Of a DNA stretch of 64,000 nt, positions 9,245-16,915 are shown one piece after another (the stretch's first letter is position 1; each line of letters starts with the position of its first letter). The translations under genes and the position numbers were made by a program. The stretch lies in the NCBI RefSeq assembly GCF_024171925.1, contig NZ_JAMTCO010000015.1:124001-188000 (forward strand). The letters run 5' to 3'. The notes below the pieces were generated by a model, which worked only from the letters and a program-made list of their open reading frames with translations, was not told the origin of the DNA and searched no databases. This DNA comes from Actinokineospora diospyrosa. GTDB taxonomy: Bacteria > Actinomycetota > Actinomycetes > Mycobacteriales > Pseudonocardiaceae.

Positions 9245-10033
9245 ATGCAGAGACTGGTTTTCTACCTGGTTCTCATACTGGCCGCACTCATCGCGGTCTT
9301 CTTCGTCAAAGATGCGATCCTGGTTGGCCTGATAGGCGGGATCGCCACCGGGTTCGCCGTTCCCTTCGTGGACACAGTGTGGAACAACCTGACAAACCTG
9401 CGCCTCCTCTACGCGTCTATCCGTTACAGAAACGCAACGATTCGCGTATCGTTCTCGTACCTCTTCCGCATCGAGGACGAGGGCAAACTCCTCCTGGTTC
9501 ACGGCCGTCGAATCGACCAGTTCCAGCCGGTAGGCGGGGTGTACAAGGCAAACGCCTCCGCGAGCGGCCGGTTTCGAGAGTGGGGCGTACAAAGTGACGA
9601 CCTAATCCCAATCGACAAGGCGAGCACAAGAGATATCCGCCTGCGCGTGCCCGGCCGCCACTTGTACGCTTTCGTTCGATGGTTCGAAAGCGGGAAGGAC
9701 CGAGAAACATCGCCGTGGCGCGAGTTCTACGAGGAACTTCTTGCGACAAAGATCCTACCGAGCAGCGAATTCCCCTACATCCACCACAACTTCGTACGTC
9801 AAGAAGTGCGCCCCCTCCGCTACAGCGATCACGCCCAGTCACTCGAGTTGCTGGTGGCTGACATATACGAGCTCGAACCAACAGACGCACAACTGACCGC
9901 GCTACGCGAAACCAAGACCACCAACTCCCCAGACTTCCGGTGGTCAACCCCACCCGAAATCAGACGACGAGGCGCCACACCCGGCCAGCATCAGAAGTTT
10001 CAGATCTCTGAAACCGCCAACTGGACACTGTAG
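9245..10033 (+). CDS. Two-helix membrane protein with SMODS-associated NUDIX domain (Cap16-like CBASS effector)
   Basis: A 262-aa protein. The ATG at 9245 is chosen because GGAGG stands 7 nt upstream. Two hydrophobic segments (about residues 5-20 and 25-42) precede a NUDIX-like domain: KLLLVHGRRIDQFQPVGGVYK (81-101), DIRLRVPG (130-137) and the box RETSPWREFYEEL (153-165). This arrangement matches the Sa_NUDIX family, described as transmembrane effectors (Cap16) of CBASS antiphage systems that respond to a cyclic nucleotide made by a CD-NTase. No CD-NTase is visible in the window, so the protein is an orphan here. It lies between two recombinase remnants, as the only gene of its unit. Confidence 0.75.
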   Translation: MQRLVFYLVLILAALIAVFFVKDAILVGLIGGIATGFAVPFVDTVWNNLTNLRLLYASIRYRNATIRVSFSYLFRIEDEGKLLLVHGRRIDQFQPVGGVYKANASASGRFREWGVQSDDLIPIDKASTRDIRLRVPGRHLYAFVRWFESGKDRETSPWREFYEELLATKILPSSEFPYIHHNFVRQEVRPLRYSDHAQSLELLVADIYELEPTDAQLTALRETKTTNSPDFRWSTPPEIRRRGATPGQHQKFQISETANWTL

Positions 10034-10040
10034 AAACCAA

Positions 10041-10369
10041 CCACCGCGCGTCCGATCTGGCCACCCACCCGAAGACCCATCTCCCCGAAAGCGCCGTACC
10101 CCCACACCTCACCGACTGGATCAGTGGACTCCCCCCGACAGCCCTGGTCGACACGCTCCCCCAAGCAGAAGCCAAACGCGCCCCCACCCGCACAGAGTTG
10201 ACCGACCTCCCAACCAGCCACAAGGTCGCCCCCACCGAGATCGACGCCACAGCCCGCCAGACCAAGGACGCCAACCCTCCAAGCCACAGGAGCTGTACAC
10301 CACCCTTGACCTGGATCCCCCCACAACACAGAAGACCGGACGCTCAACGTGAGCATCCGGTCCGTGTGA
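10041..10369 (+). pseudogene. Remnant 2: decayed C-terminal part of a large serine recombinase
   Basis: Translation gives recognisable blocks of the recombinase at 14294-15274: DLATHPKTHLPESAV (cf. ILATHPKNIYLPENAV), PPHLTDWISGL, PTALVDTLPQAEAKR, then after a frameshift QELYTTLDLD, then after a second frameshift EDRTLNVSIRSV and a stop at 10367-10369. About 55 codons between the DWISGL and PTALVD blocks are missing. No resolvase catalytic domain or zinc ribbon remains. It starts a few bases after the NUDIX stop, so the NUDIX gene occupies the cargo position of this older element. Confidence 0.85.
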
Positions 10370-10374
10370 ATAGT

Positions 10375-10388
10375 GCGTGTCCGAGGGG
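10375..10388 (+). repeat. att-like direct repeat of the tRNA-Leu 3' end
   Basis: The 14-mer GCGTGTCCGAGGGG is identical and in the same orientation at 15253-15266, where it covers the 3' end of tRNA-Leu. It sits 5 bp after the stop of recombinase remnant 2. This is what is expected of an attachment site left by site-specific insertion into the tRNA gene. The exact crossover point cannot be fixed from this sequence alone. Confidence 0.7.
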
Positions 10389-10673
10389 CGATAGCCGTAT
10401 AACCCCTACTTTCGATCCTGGGTCTTGAACCTTCAAGCGGTCCGAGGCATGTCAGCCACCGTCTCTAAGGCTGTAGCTACCGTAGGGAATCCGGCCTATC
10501 AATAGCATCTTTAGGGACAAAGGAAATGAGCATGGCAAATCGTTCTCTAGAGTTCCTTCGGAATTATGCAGGACCGTAACTCCATATCTGGGACCGCTTA
10601 GGGCCTTCCTGAGTTTGCGTGCGGTAGTACGATGTCACGAGTTGGTGCAAGTTAACAGAAAGGAATAACCTAG
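10389..10673. other. AT-richer leader upstream of the PARIS-like pair
   Basis: No gene is seen. Base composition drops abruptly after the att-like repeat, and the fall continues through the next two genes. The region must hold the promoter of the ATPase gene. The only clear signal is AAAGGAAT about 8 nt before the GTG at 10674, a plausible ribosome binding site. Confidence 0.6.
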
Positions 10674-12035
10674 GTGCCAGTACCGGTGAAGTTCAACCTT
10701 CTGGGTCTATACGGCGAGCTTAATCACAGCGTCAATTTTCCCCGTGACGACGAGTTTCACATTATATACGGACCCAATGGTGTGGGTAAGACCAAGCTCT
10801 TTCAGGTTGTTCGCGCTTTGGGTCAGCTTGACCTGCGGGACTTGATGTCGCTTCCATTTGGCTATGCTGAAATCGAGTACGACGATCAGTCTAAGATCTC
10901 AGTGGAGAAGGTGGCGACGAAGAAGCTCCCTCGTCGAGAGGGCTTGAGTTTTAGACTCCACCATCCCGGAACATTGTTCCCCATTGACTGGACCCCTGAC
11001 TTGGAAGCCCCATTCCCTAAAAGTGGACACTTTACGGTTGGAGGTTCCGAATGGCGCTATTTGGGCGGGAATCGATGGATTGATGATAGCGACGGAGAGA
11101 TAGTTGAAAGTGATGAGTTGAGAGCGAGGTACGATACTGAGCTTCCTACCGAGGACGCACCGGAGAGTTTCAAGCTATTTCAGGGTTCCGTACATTCGTA
11201 CCTTATTGAAACGCAAAGACTTCGGAACTACACGGCTCCTCAGGCTGTATTCCAAAGCCGTAGTGGACGCATGGTTCGTGTGCGAAACAGGAGAACGCCT
11301 CAGGATGATGCGGTTTCCCGGTATGCAGAAGACCTGCAGAATCGCCTCGAATCTGCCCTCGCGCACAATTCGCGTACTACACAGAACCTTGACCGCACAT
11401 TTCCGCGTCGCTTGCTTGAAAACATCCCTGACGAAAACGAAGCAAGCATTAGGTTCAGGTACGCCACCCAGAATCAGAAGCGCGAGCGACTGGCGGAGTT
11501 GTCGCTCATCGGGTCTGAGCCCGAACTTCCCCTTCAGGATCAGAAGCTAGAAGATTGGCAACGTCGCGTACTACGCACGTATCTGGACGACACTGAATCC
11601 AAACTCAGGACATTCGATGACATTCTGGGGAAAGTGGACTTGCTAGAGGAGATTATCAACCAACGATTCAAGAGGAAGAAGATTAGTGTAAACGCCGACG
11701 AAGGTCTACGGATTGACGTTGAGAACTCTAAAGGCCAAATTCGACCGGAGGACCTGTCCTCAGGTGAGCAGCACGAGTTGATTATGTTCTACGATCTACT
11801 ATTTCGCACCCCGCCGGGTGCTCTTGTCATGATAGACGAACCAGAGATCTCCCTCCATATCGGATGGCAACGACGCTTTCTCGATGACATCATGAAAGTG
11901 GCGCAGATATCCGGTTCTCGAATGTTGGTCGCCACTCATTCGCCTCAGATTATTGGCAATTGGCGCCATAGGGCTACGGCCCTGGGGTTCGATTCTGACG
12001 TCGACCTTCAGCAAGAAGGGTTCAGCGAGGAATGA
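10674..12035 (+). CDS. AAA/ABC-type ATPase, AriA-like (PARIS-type defence)
   Basis: A 453-aa ATPase. Walker A GPNGVGKT is at residues 33-40, the signature LSSGE at about 361-365, Walker B ALVMIDEPE with D388 and E389, and an H-loop ATHS at about 422. A helical region (about 200-330) lies between the head halves, as in AAA_15/OLD-like ATPases. It overlaps the following DUF4435 gene by 4 bp (ATGA). An ATPase of this size coupled to a DUF4435 partner is the arrangement of PARIS (AriA/AriB), in which AriA senses an anti-restriction protein and holds AriB. The codon use is visibly less GC-biased than in flanking genes, which points to acquisition. Other ATPase/TOPRIM pairs cannot be excluded. Confidence 0.65.
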   Translation: MPVPVKFNLLGLYGELNHSVNFPRDDEFHIIYGPNGVGKTKLFQVVRALGQLDLRDLMSLPFGYAEIEYDDQSKISVEKVATKKLPRREGLSFRLHHPGTLFPIDWTPDLEAPFPKSGHFTVGGSEWRYLGGNRWIDDSDGEIVESDELRARYDTELPTEDAPESFKLFQGSVHSYLIETQRLRNYTAPQAVFQSRSGRMVRVRNRRTPQDDAVSRYAEDLQNRLESALAHNSRTTQNLDRTFPRRLLENIPDENEASIRFRYATQNQKRERLAELSLIGSEPELPLQDQKLEDWQRRVLRTYLDDTESKLRTFDDILGKVDLLEEIINQRFKRKKISVNADEGLRIDVENSKGQIRPEDLSSGEQHELIMFYDLLFRTPPGALVMIDEPEISLHIGWQRRFLDDIMKVAQISGSRMLVATHSPQIIGNWRHRATALGFDSDVDLQQEGFSEE

Positions 12036-12925
12036 ACCTTACGGGGCCCGAGGTAGTTAACACCCTCATCCTAGAGAGGCAGGTAGACGATAGGTCTGCC
12101 ATCGTAGTTGAAGGGCAAGAGGACTTGCAACTACTAGATATCCATTTGATCGACACTGAGGTATATATTATTGCCGCTGGCAGTAAGACGGCGGTGCTGT
12201 CGGCGGCTGCTCGATGTATGCAAGATGGAATCGACTGGGCCGCTTTTGTCATTGATTTGGATACGGACTCGTTCGAAGATTACGTCGACTCTGTACCGAT
12301 TGGCGCTTTGGCTTCGTCTGAGAACTACGACATGCTTGCAGATGTATTGGAGAAGAATCCTTATCTGGCCACTCGCGCGGTGGTCAGTCACGCAAAACCG
12401 GGAGTCGCAAGAAGCATTGAAAGTGCCCATCGGAGGTCGATCTACGAGATTGCACTGACACTCATAGAGCCAGTAACTGCGCTTCGCTACCTAGCAATTT
12501 CTGGACAACTCAGCATATCTGCACGAAAGCTGGACTTCACGGGAGCTTTGAACAGTTACAATAAGGGTGTCTTGGTTGATTTTGTTGCAGGTCTAGCAGA
12601 GAGGCGATCAGGCGGGAAACACGCTAAGAGTAGAGTGGCGACGTTGCTACACGAAGTGCTATCTGATAAGGAGCGATACTCCATCTTCAAGAGAACAAAC
12701 AGCCACGACTTAATCTCGGCCATCTCCGACATTGTGCGACATCAGGGAAAAGGAGCCTTGGCGCACACCCTAATCGCCGGTACCATACGCGCCTCTTTGG
12801 GCTGCAAAGATTTTCAGATGCTGAAGGCTGTGAATGACCTGTCCAGCTGGGCTATGGTCAGGGGTTCATCCATCTTCAAGTGTGCGGCACTTCAAGAAGG
12901 CACGTTGTCCAATAACCTGGAGTGA
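12032..12925 (+). CDS. DUF4435 TOPRIM-like protein, AriB-like (PARIS-type effector)
   Basis: A 297-aa protein coupled to the ATPase by a 4-bp overlap. The N-terminal half has the DUF4435 TOPRIM layout: VVEGQED with Glu27, IIAAGSKTAVLSAA (46-59) and FVIDLDTD with D75, D77 and D79. In the studied PARIS protein AriB a glutamate near position 26 is needed for activity, which matches. AriB is a toxic nuclease that acts on tRNA after release by AriA. The C-terminal half is helical and unassigned. As in the ATPase, GC content is low: a hand count of one 60-base line here gives 27 G/C. Confidence 0.65.
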   Translation: MNLTGPEVVNTLILERQVDDRSAIVVEGQEDLQLLDIHLIDTEVYIIAAGSKTAVLSAAARCMQDGIDWAAFVIDLDTDSFEDYVDSVPIGALASSENYDMLADVLEKNPYLATRAVVSHAKPGVARSIESAHRRSIYEIALTLIEPVTALRYLAISGQLSISARKLDFTGALNSYNKGVLVDFVAGLAERRSGGKHAKSRVATLLHEVLSDKERYSIFKRTNSHDLISAISDIVRHQGKGALAHTLIAGTIRASLGCKDFQMLKAVNDLSSWAMVRGSSIFKCAALQEGTLSNNLE

Positions 12926-13039
12926 TCGCCCCTGGTCAAGGTAGCTCTTATGAAGTTCAAAGCGGGGGGCTGGGGCGAGGTGTGGTGGCATCAGCCAAGA
13001 GGTCGGGCGACCTCGTGGCCCTGGATCACAGCAAGACGC

Positions 13040-13285
13040 CTACGGCTTGCCTGTGTAGCCAGAGGGTCGTCTGCTCGTGGTTGAGGGCCTGTTGGCCCAG
13101 TGGAGCATCGTGGCTGCGGTGACGCTGAAGTTGTCGGATTCGATGGTGAGGGTGATGTGGTCGCTGGGTTTGGCTTGGACGGAGAGTTCGACGCGGGTGG
13201 GGGTGGGGAGTGAGTAAGTGGTGAGGTGGGTGTCTAGGGCGTTGGCGAGGTTGGTGATGGCTTCGCCGATGAGGGTGCGGGTCAT
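13040..13285 (-). CDS. Small protein of unknown function, coupled to HTH gene
   Basis: An 81-aa protein. The ATG at 13285 is preferred over upstream starts because it overlaps the stop of the HTH gene (ATGA), a hallmark of coupling in this window. The sequence is an N-terminal amphipathic helix (EAITNLANALDTHL) followed by alternating strands (RVELSVQ, HITLTIE, FSVTAATM). No family is recognised. It is probably an accessory protein of the integrated element. Confidence 0.55.
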   Translation of the reverse strand: MTRTLIGEAITNLANALDTHLTTYSLPTPTRVELSVQAKPSDHITLTIESDNFSVTAATMLHWANRPSTTSRRPSGYTGKP

Positions 13286-14028
13286 GCCTGCTGGGTTCCA
13301 GTGGGGCGGAATGGGGCGTTGGGATCGGCAGAGGGCTGGGGTGGCGGGGTGGGTGATGTGGAGGTGGGGGAGGTTGCGCGGATGGCGGTGAGGTGACCGG
13401 CGGGCCATTCGAGGGCGGTGGAGAGGGCTTCGAGGGTTCGGTGGCTACGACGTCGTTCGACGGTGTTGTATTCGAGTTCTCGGATGATGGCTTGGGAGAC
13501 GCCGGAGCGGTTGGCTAGGTCGCACTGTTTGAGGAGGAGGTCTTCTCGGCGTTGGGTGATGGCATGCCCGACTGCTTGCCAGTTGTCGGGCATCAGGAGG
13601 CCGCCTTGTGGTGTGTGGGGAGCATGTCGCGGAGTTCGGCTGAGGGTGGCTAGGGCTGCGGCGGTGGAGTGGCGGTAGGTGAGGGTGAGTTGTTGGTGGC
13701 GGGCGGTGCTGGTCATGGTGATGCCATCTGGGGCGTGGGCGGCGGTGAGGGTGACTCCGGGGTTGGTGAAGGTGGCGGTCTGGCCGGGCTTGCGGCAGAG
13801 GTCGGCGATGCGGTGGGTGTCGCGGGTGGTGAGGGCGATGCTGTAGGTGGGGATGGCTGCGGGGTGGATGAGGGCGGTTCGGAGGTCGGGGGCTAGGTCG
13901 AAGATCGTGGTGGCGGGGGTGCCGTCGGGGAGTTGGGCTTTGAGGCACCAGCGGTGGGCGAAGTGGTTGTAGATCGGGCCGTGGCGGACGATGAGGGAGT
14001 TGGCTGGGGAGCGTCCGCGTGGTGACAT
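13282..14028 (-). CDS. XRE-type HTH regulator with unknown N-terminal domain
   Basis: A 248-aa open frame. Residues 1-145 form an unrecognised domain with several beta-like segments. Residues 146-215 are a Cro/C1-type HTH related to the 8254-8631 protein (LANRSGVSQAIIREL). The tail is Pro/Ser-rich. The second Met (residue 146, base 13593) lines up with the start of the homologous stand-alone regulator, so this may be a fusion of two small genes or a single gene with an internal start; no stop separates them. It is followed by the coupled 81-aa gene. The element association is the same as for the first HTH gene. Confidence 0.65.
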   Translation of the reverse strand: MSPRGRSPANSLIVRHGPIYNHFAHRWCLKAQLPDGTPATTIFDLAPDLRTALIHPAAIPTYSIALTTRDTHRIADLCRKPGQTATFTNPGVTLTAAHAPDGITMTSTARHQQLTLTYRHSTAAALATLSRTPRHAPHTPQGGLLMPDNWQAVGHAITQRREDLLLKQCDLANRSGVSQAIIRELEYNTVERRRSHRTLEALSTALEWPAGHLTAIRATSPTSTSPTPPPQPSADPNAPFRPTGTQQA

Positions 14029-14189
14029 GGGTCGGCCCTTGGGTAGGGAGTTGCGCCGGGTACGAGGTGGCTGGGGGTTGTCCTGGGTGGGACAGGTCGA
14101 CTGCGGCGGCGGGACAGCCCGACTGGATGGCTGACCTGCGGTTTCTCGCGTGGGACAGGGTGCCGTGAGCTGTCCCGCATGGGCTCAGG

Positions 14190-14290
14190 TCAGCCTTGAG
14201 CGGCGTTGGATAGAGCGACGGTCTGGCCTGCGTCGAGTTTGGCCAGGGAGGACTGGGCCAGGTCGCGACGGCGTTCCTTGTCCGTCCGCG
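14190..14290 (-). pseudogene. C-terminal fragment of an unidentified gene abutting the truncated recombinase
   Basis: On the minus strand the frame reads TDKERRRDLAQSSLAKLDAG, then QTVALSNAAQG and a TGA at 14192-14190. The charged, helical character looks like a genuine protein C-terminus. The frame ends at the point (about 14290) where recombinase homology begins on the plus strand. I read this as a deletion junction joining the tails of two genes. The source gene is not recognised. Confidence 0.4.
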
Positions 14291-14293
14291 GCC

Positions 14294-15274
14294 CGGCCGG
14301 AACAGAACCGGCACCGGCTCGCCGACGGCTGGCAGGCCAGCGCCGTCCGAGCGATCCTGGAGAACCCCCGCTACACCGGCTACGCCGTGTTCGGCCGATG
14401 GGTGAAGCAGGAAGTCCTAGCCGACCCGGACGACGTCGCGGCTGGACACGTCACCAAGTTCCGCCGCGCATCGGTGGACCGGATCGTGCGGTCCCGCACG
14501 CAGGCCCAACCGGCAATCGTGTCGGTCGAGACCTTCACCGAGGTTCAGCTACTTCGCCGATCCAAGGGCGCCGGCGGGCTGGAGTCACGCGCGAAGCTGG
14601 AACGTGGACCGAAGGCGACCAAGCGGGTTTATGCGCTGCGTGGCCGAGTCCGTTGTGGCCACTGCCAGCGCCGCATGGAAGGAACTCCACGGGAGAACCG
14701 CATCTACTACCGCTGCGCCGCGCGTTCGATAGTCCCAGGCTCACCGATCCTCGCCACCCATCCCAAGAACATCTATCTCCCCGAGAACGCGGTTCTTCCG
14801 CACCTCAACGACTGGATCGGCGGGCTACTCACCCCCAAGAACCGAGACGCGACTGTGGCTGCCTTGGCCGGCGCCCAACCCGACGCCACGACCAACACTC
14901 GCACCGAACCCCTGCGGCAGCGCATCAAAGACGCCGAGACGCGCCTACGCAGGCTCCAAGCAGCGATCGAGGCAGGCGCCAACCCAACCGCCCTGGTCGA
15001 CGCACTCAACCGCGCAGAGGCGGAACGAGACGCTGCCCGCACCGAACTCGACGCCCTACCCAGCGCGCGGACAACCAGCGCCACCGAGGTGCACGCCATG
15101 ATCGACTACCTCGACACTATCGGCCGCCAAGTCAACGACGCCAGCCCCGCCAAGCTGCAAGAGCTGTACACCGCCCTTGACCTGGAACTGCTCTACAACG
15201 CGGAAGACCGGATGCTCGACGTCAGCATCCGGTCCGCAGGTAGGGGTAGTAAGCGTGTCCGAGGGGGGACTTGA
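14294..15274 (+). pseudogene. Large serine recombinase lacking the catalytic domain
   Basis: Homology starts at PEQNRHRLADGW and includes the recombinase domain (AVRAILENPRYTGYAVFGRW), the zinc ribbon (RCGHCQRRMEG ... YYRCAAR) and the C-terminal coiled-coil region with LRQRIKDAETRLRRLQAAIE. The N-terminal resolvase domain with the catalytic serine is absent; upstream sequence belongs to another, minus-strand gene fragment. A GTG at 14150 keeps the frame open but codes unrelated residues. The last codons run into the tRNA-Leu gene, and the stop at 15272-15274 lies inside its 3' part, so the gene ended at the attachment site. It is probably non-functional without a partner supplied elsewhere. 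Confidence 0.85.
15253..15266 (+). repeat. att-like direct repeat overlapping the tRNA-Leu 3' end
   Basis: GCGTGTCCGAGGGG, identical to 10375-10388 and nearly identical to 9031-9042. Eleven of the 14 bases lie inside the tRNA gene (acceptor-stem 3' strand), so insertion there would restore a functional tRNA. It marks the right end of the most recent element. Confidence 0.7.
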
Positions 15275-15339
15275 ACCCCCACGCCCGTTAAGGGCACTAG
15301 CACCTCAAGCTAGCGCGTCTGCCATTCCGCCACCCGGAC
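15256..15339 (-). tRNA. tRNA-Leu (anticodon GAG)
   Basis: An 84-nt class II tRNA. The acceptor stem pairs GTCCGGG with CTCGGAC, with discriminator A73. The anticodon arm is CTAGC-TTGAGGT-GCTAG, giving GAG. A long variable arm is built around GCCC-TTAAC-GGGC, and the T arm is GGGGG-TTCAAGT-CCCCC. CCA is not encoded. Its 3' end is the insertion point of the neighbouring mobile elements. Confidence 0.95.
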
Positions 15340-15355
15340 TTGGTGTGTGGACAGT

Positions 15356-16168
15356 CTACCCCTCCACCACTTGGACCTCGTCGCGGAGGGCAAGGGTGCC
15401 GGGGGTGAGCACGGCGAACTTGGCGCCGAAGCTGACGCCGGGGCGGTCTGGGTCTCGGCGGTAGGTGGCCAGGGTGCGGGTGGGTTCGGGGCCCTTCTTC
15501 TCGCCTGTCACCTGGTCGACGGTGGGGACGGCGCAGCGGATGGCTCTGGTGGAGAAGCCCAGGTCGACCGAGCCGATGCGCAGGCGGGTGACGCGGTCCT
15601 CGGTGTGCGGGTCCGGCCAGCCGGTGACGACGATGTTGGGGCGGAAGCGGTCCATGGGGACCGGGGTGGCGCCCGCGGCCTCGATGCGGGTGTTGAGGTC
15701 CGCGAGGGACGCGTCCGAGGTCAGGAGGACGGCGTGGGCGTCGCCGAAGCCGACCTTGCCGGGGTGCAGGCCCCAGCCGTCGCGGTCGTGGGTGGTGGGG
15801 GTGCGGACCAGGCGGACGTCGCGGTTGAGGACCTCGCTGCACCACTTGGCGGCCTGGTCGCCCTGGTCGACGGCTGGGCCGTACCACTTGTTGAACAGGC
15901 TGACCTCGCGCAGCGGGCCCTCCGGCGCGATCTCGACCAGCAGGTCGGTCCCCTGCGCGGACAGCCGCAGGCCGCCGTCGACCAGTTCGGCGCCGACCGC
16001 GGCCATGGCGGGGAGCTTGCGCTGGCTGACGAACGTGCCGTCCGCGGCGTCGACCAGCATGAACGCCCGGTCGTCGCGCAGGCCGGTCTCGGTGACCTCG
16101 GCCGAGGTCACCGGCACCCCGCGCAGTCCCTTGACCGGGTAGTACACCAGCTCAGACACAGTCGCCAC
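15356..16168 (-). CDS. MOSC domain protein with N-terminal beta-barrel
   Basis: A 270-aa protein with the MOSC_N barrel (residues ~1-115, including VYYPVKGLRGV) and the MOSC domain (~120-268). The conserved cysteine lies in RAIRCAVPTVD, the position used for sulfur carriage in molybdenum cofactor sulfurases and mARC-type reductases. FRPNIVV and the C-terminal PGVSFGAKFAVL are also family motifs. The likely role is a Moco-binding or sulfur-transfer enzyme; the substrate is unknown. It is single, just downstream of tRNA-Leu, with a GTG start. Confidence 0.85.
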   Translation of the reverse strand: MATVSELVYYPVKGLRGVPVTSAEVTETGLRDDRAFMLVDAADGTFVSQRKLPAMAAVGAELVDGGLRLSAQGTDLLVEIAPEGPLREVSLFNKWYGPAVDQGDQAAKWCSEVLNRDVRLVRTPTTHDRDGWGLHPGKVGFGDAHAVLLTSDASLADLNTRIEAAGATPVPMDRFRPNIVVTGWPDPHTEDRVTRLRIGSVDLGFSTRAIRCAVPTVDQVTGEKKGPEPTRTLATYRRDPDRPGVSFGAKFAVLTPGTLALRDEVQVVEG

Positions 16169-16186
16169 GCCGTCAACGCTACCGAA

Positions 16187-16915
16187 TCAGAGCACCTGGT
16201 CCAGAAACCTCCGCAGCCTGGGACTCGTCGGCGCGCCGAACACCTCGGCGGGCCCGCCGACCTCCACGACCCGGCCGTGGTCCATGAACGCGACCTGGTC
16301 GGCGACCGACCGGGCGAACCCCATCTCGTGCGTCACCACGACCATGGTCATCCCGCTGGCCGACAGCTCCGTCATCAGCCCCAGCACCCCCTTGACCAAC
16401 TCGGGGTCCAGCGCGCTGGTGGCCTCGTCGAACAGCATCACCTCGGGCTCCATCGCCAGCGCCCGGGCGATCGCGACCCGTTGCCGCTGCCCGCCGGACA
16501 GCGCCGACGGCCGGTACGGCGCCTTCTCCGCGAGCCCCACGTCGCCCAGGTACCGCAGCGCCCGCTCGCGTGCTTCCTCTTTGGACAGACGCAGGACCGA
16601 GCGCAGCGGTAGCACCAGGTTGTCGAGCACGCTGCGGTGCGCGAACAGGTTGAAGTGCTGGAACACCATGCCGATCCGACGGCGCAGCTGGTCCGGGTTC
16701 GCGCCGATCACGCTCACGTCGTCGAGCAGGACGTCGCCGCGCGCGGGGCGCTCCAGCTGGTTGATCGCGCGCAGCATGGTCGACTTGCCCGAGCCGGACG
16801 GCCCGATCACGCAGGTCGTGGATCCCCTCGGCACCAGCAGGTCCACCCCGCGCAGCACCTCCAGGGTGCCGAACGACACGTGCAGGTCAGCCACGCGCAG
16901 GCTCGAGCTCGTCAA
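16187..16915 (-). CDS. Polar amino-acid ABC transporter ATP-binding protein
   Basis: A 242-aa ATPase if started at the TTG at 16915, which has GGGGAGG 8 nt upstream. An ATG at 16948 gives 253 aa but a 62-bp overlap with the permease gene. Walker A GPSGSGKST, signature LSGGQRQR, Walker B VMLFDEATSALD and the H-loop VVVTHEMGF are all present and typical of GlnQ/HisP-type ATPases. It is the last gene of a three-gene operon (binding protein, permease, ATPase). Import of glutamine, glutamate or another polar amino acid is likely, but the substrate is not decided by sequence. Confidence 0.9.
   Translation of the reverse strand: MTSSSLRVADLHVSFGTLEVLRGVDLLVPRGSTTCVIGPSGSGKSTMLRAINQLERPARGDVLLDDVSVIGANPDQLRRRIGMVFQHFNLFAHRSVLDNLVLPLRSVLRLSKEEARERALRYLGDVGLAEKAPYRPSALSGGQRQRVAIARALAMEPEVMLFDEATSALDPELVKGVLGLMTELSASGMTMVVVTHEMGFARSVADQVAFMDHGRVVEVGGPAEVFGAPTSPRLRRFLDQVL

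Larger units (their letters stand above)
9001..15266. mobile_element. Stacked remnants of tRNA-Leu-targeting integrative elements with defence cargo
   Basis: Three copies of the tRNA-Leu end sequence, each directly preceded by the tail of a related serine recombinase in a different state of decay, delimit two visible cargo segments. One is 9045-10040 (NUDIX membrane protein) and the other 10389-14290 (PARIS-like pair, HTH regulator, small protein). Material left of 9001 (HTH, DUF4365, perhaps the Wadjet operon) may be the cargo of a still older element whose left end is not in view. No intact integrase remains, so the island is probably immobile by itself. Confidence 0.65.

Noticed and set aside
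10389..10440. tRNA-like relic after the att repeat
   Set aside because: A TTCAAG-like T-arm string is visible on the minus strand, but no cloverleaf or acceptor pairing can be formed.
9245..12925. A CBASS operon linking the NUDIX effector to the ATPase/DUF4435 genes
   Set aside because: A recombinase remnant and an att copy separate them, base composition differs, and neither downstream protein has a nucleotidyltransferase (SMODS) motif.
14150..14293. GTG at 14150 as true start of an intact recombinase
   Set aside because: The residues it adds do not resemble a resolvase catalytic domain and read better as a minus-strand gene tail.
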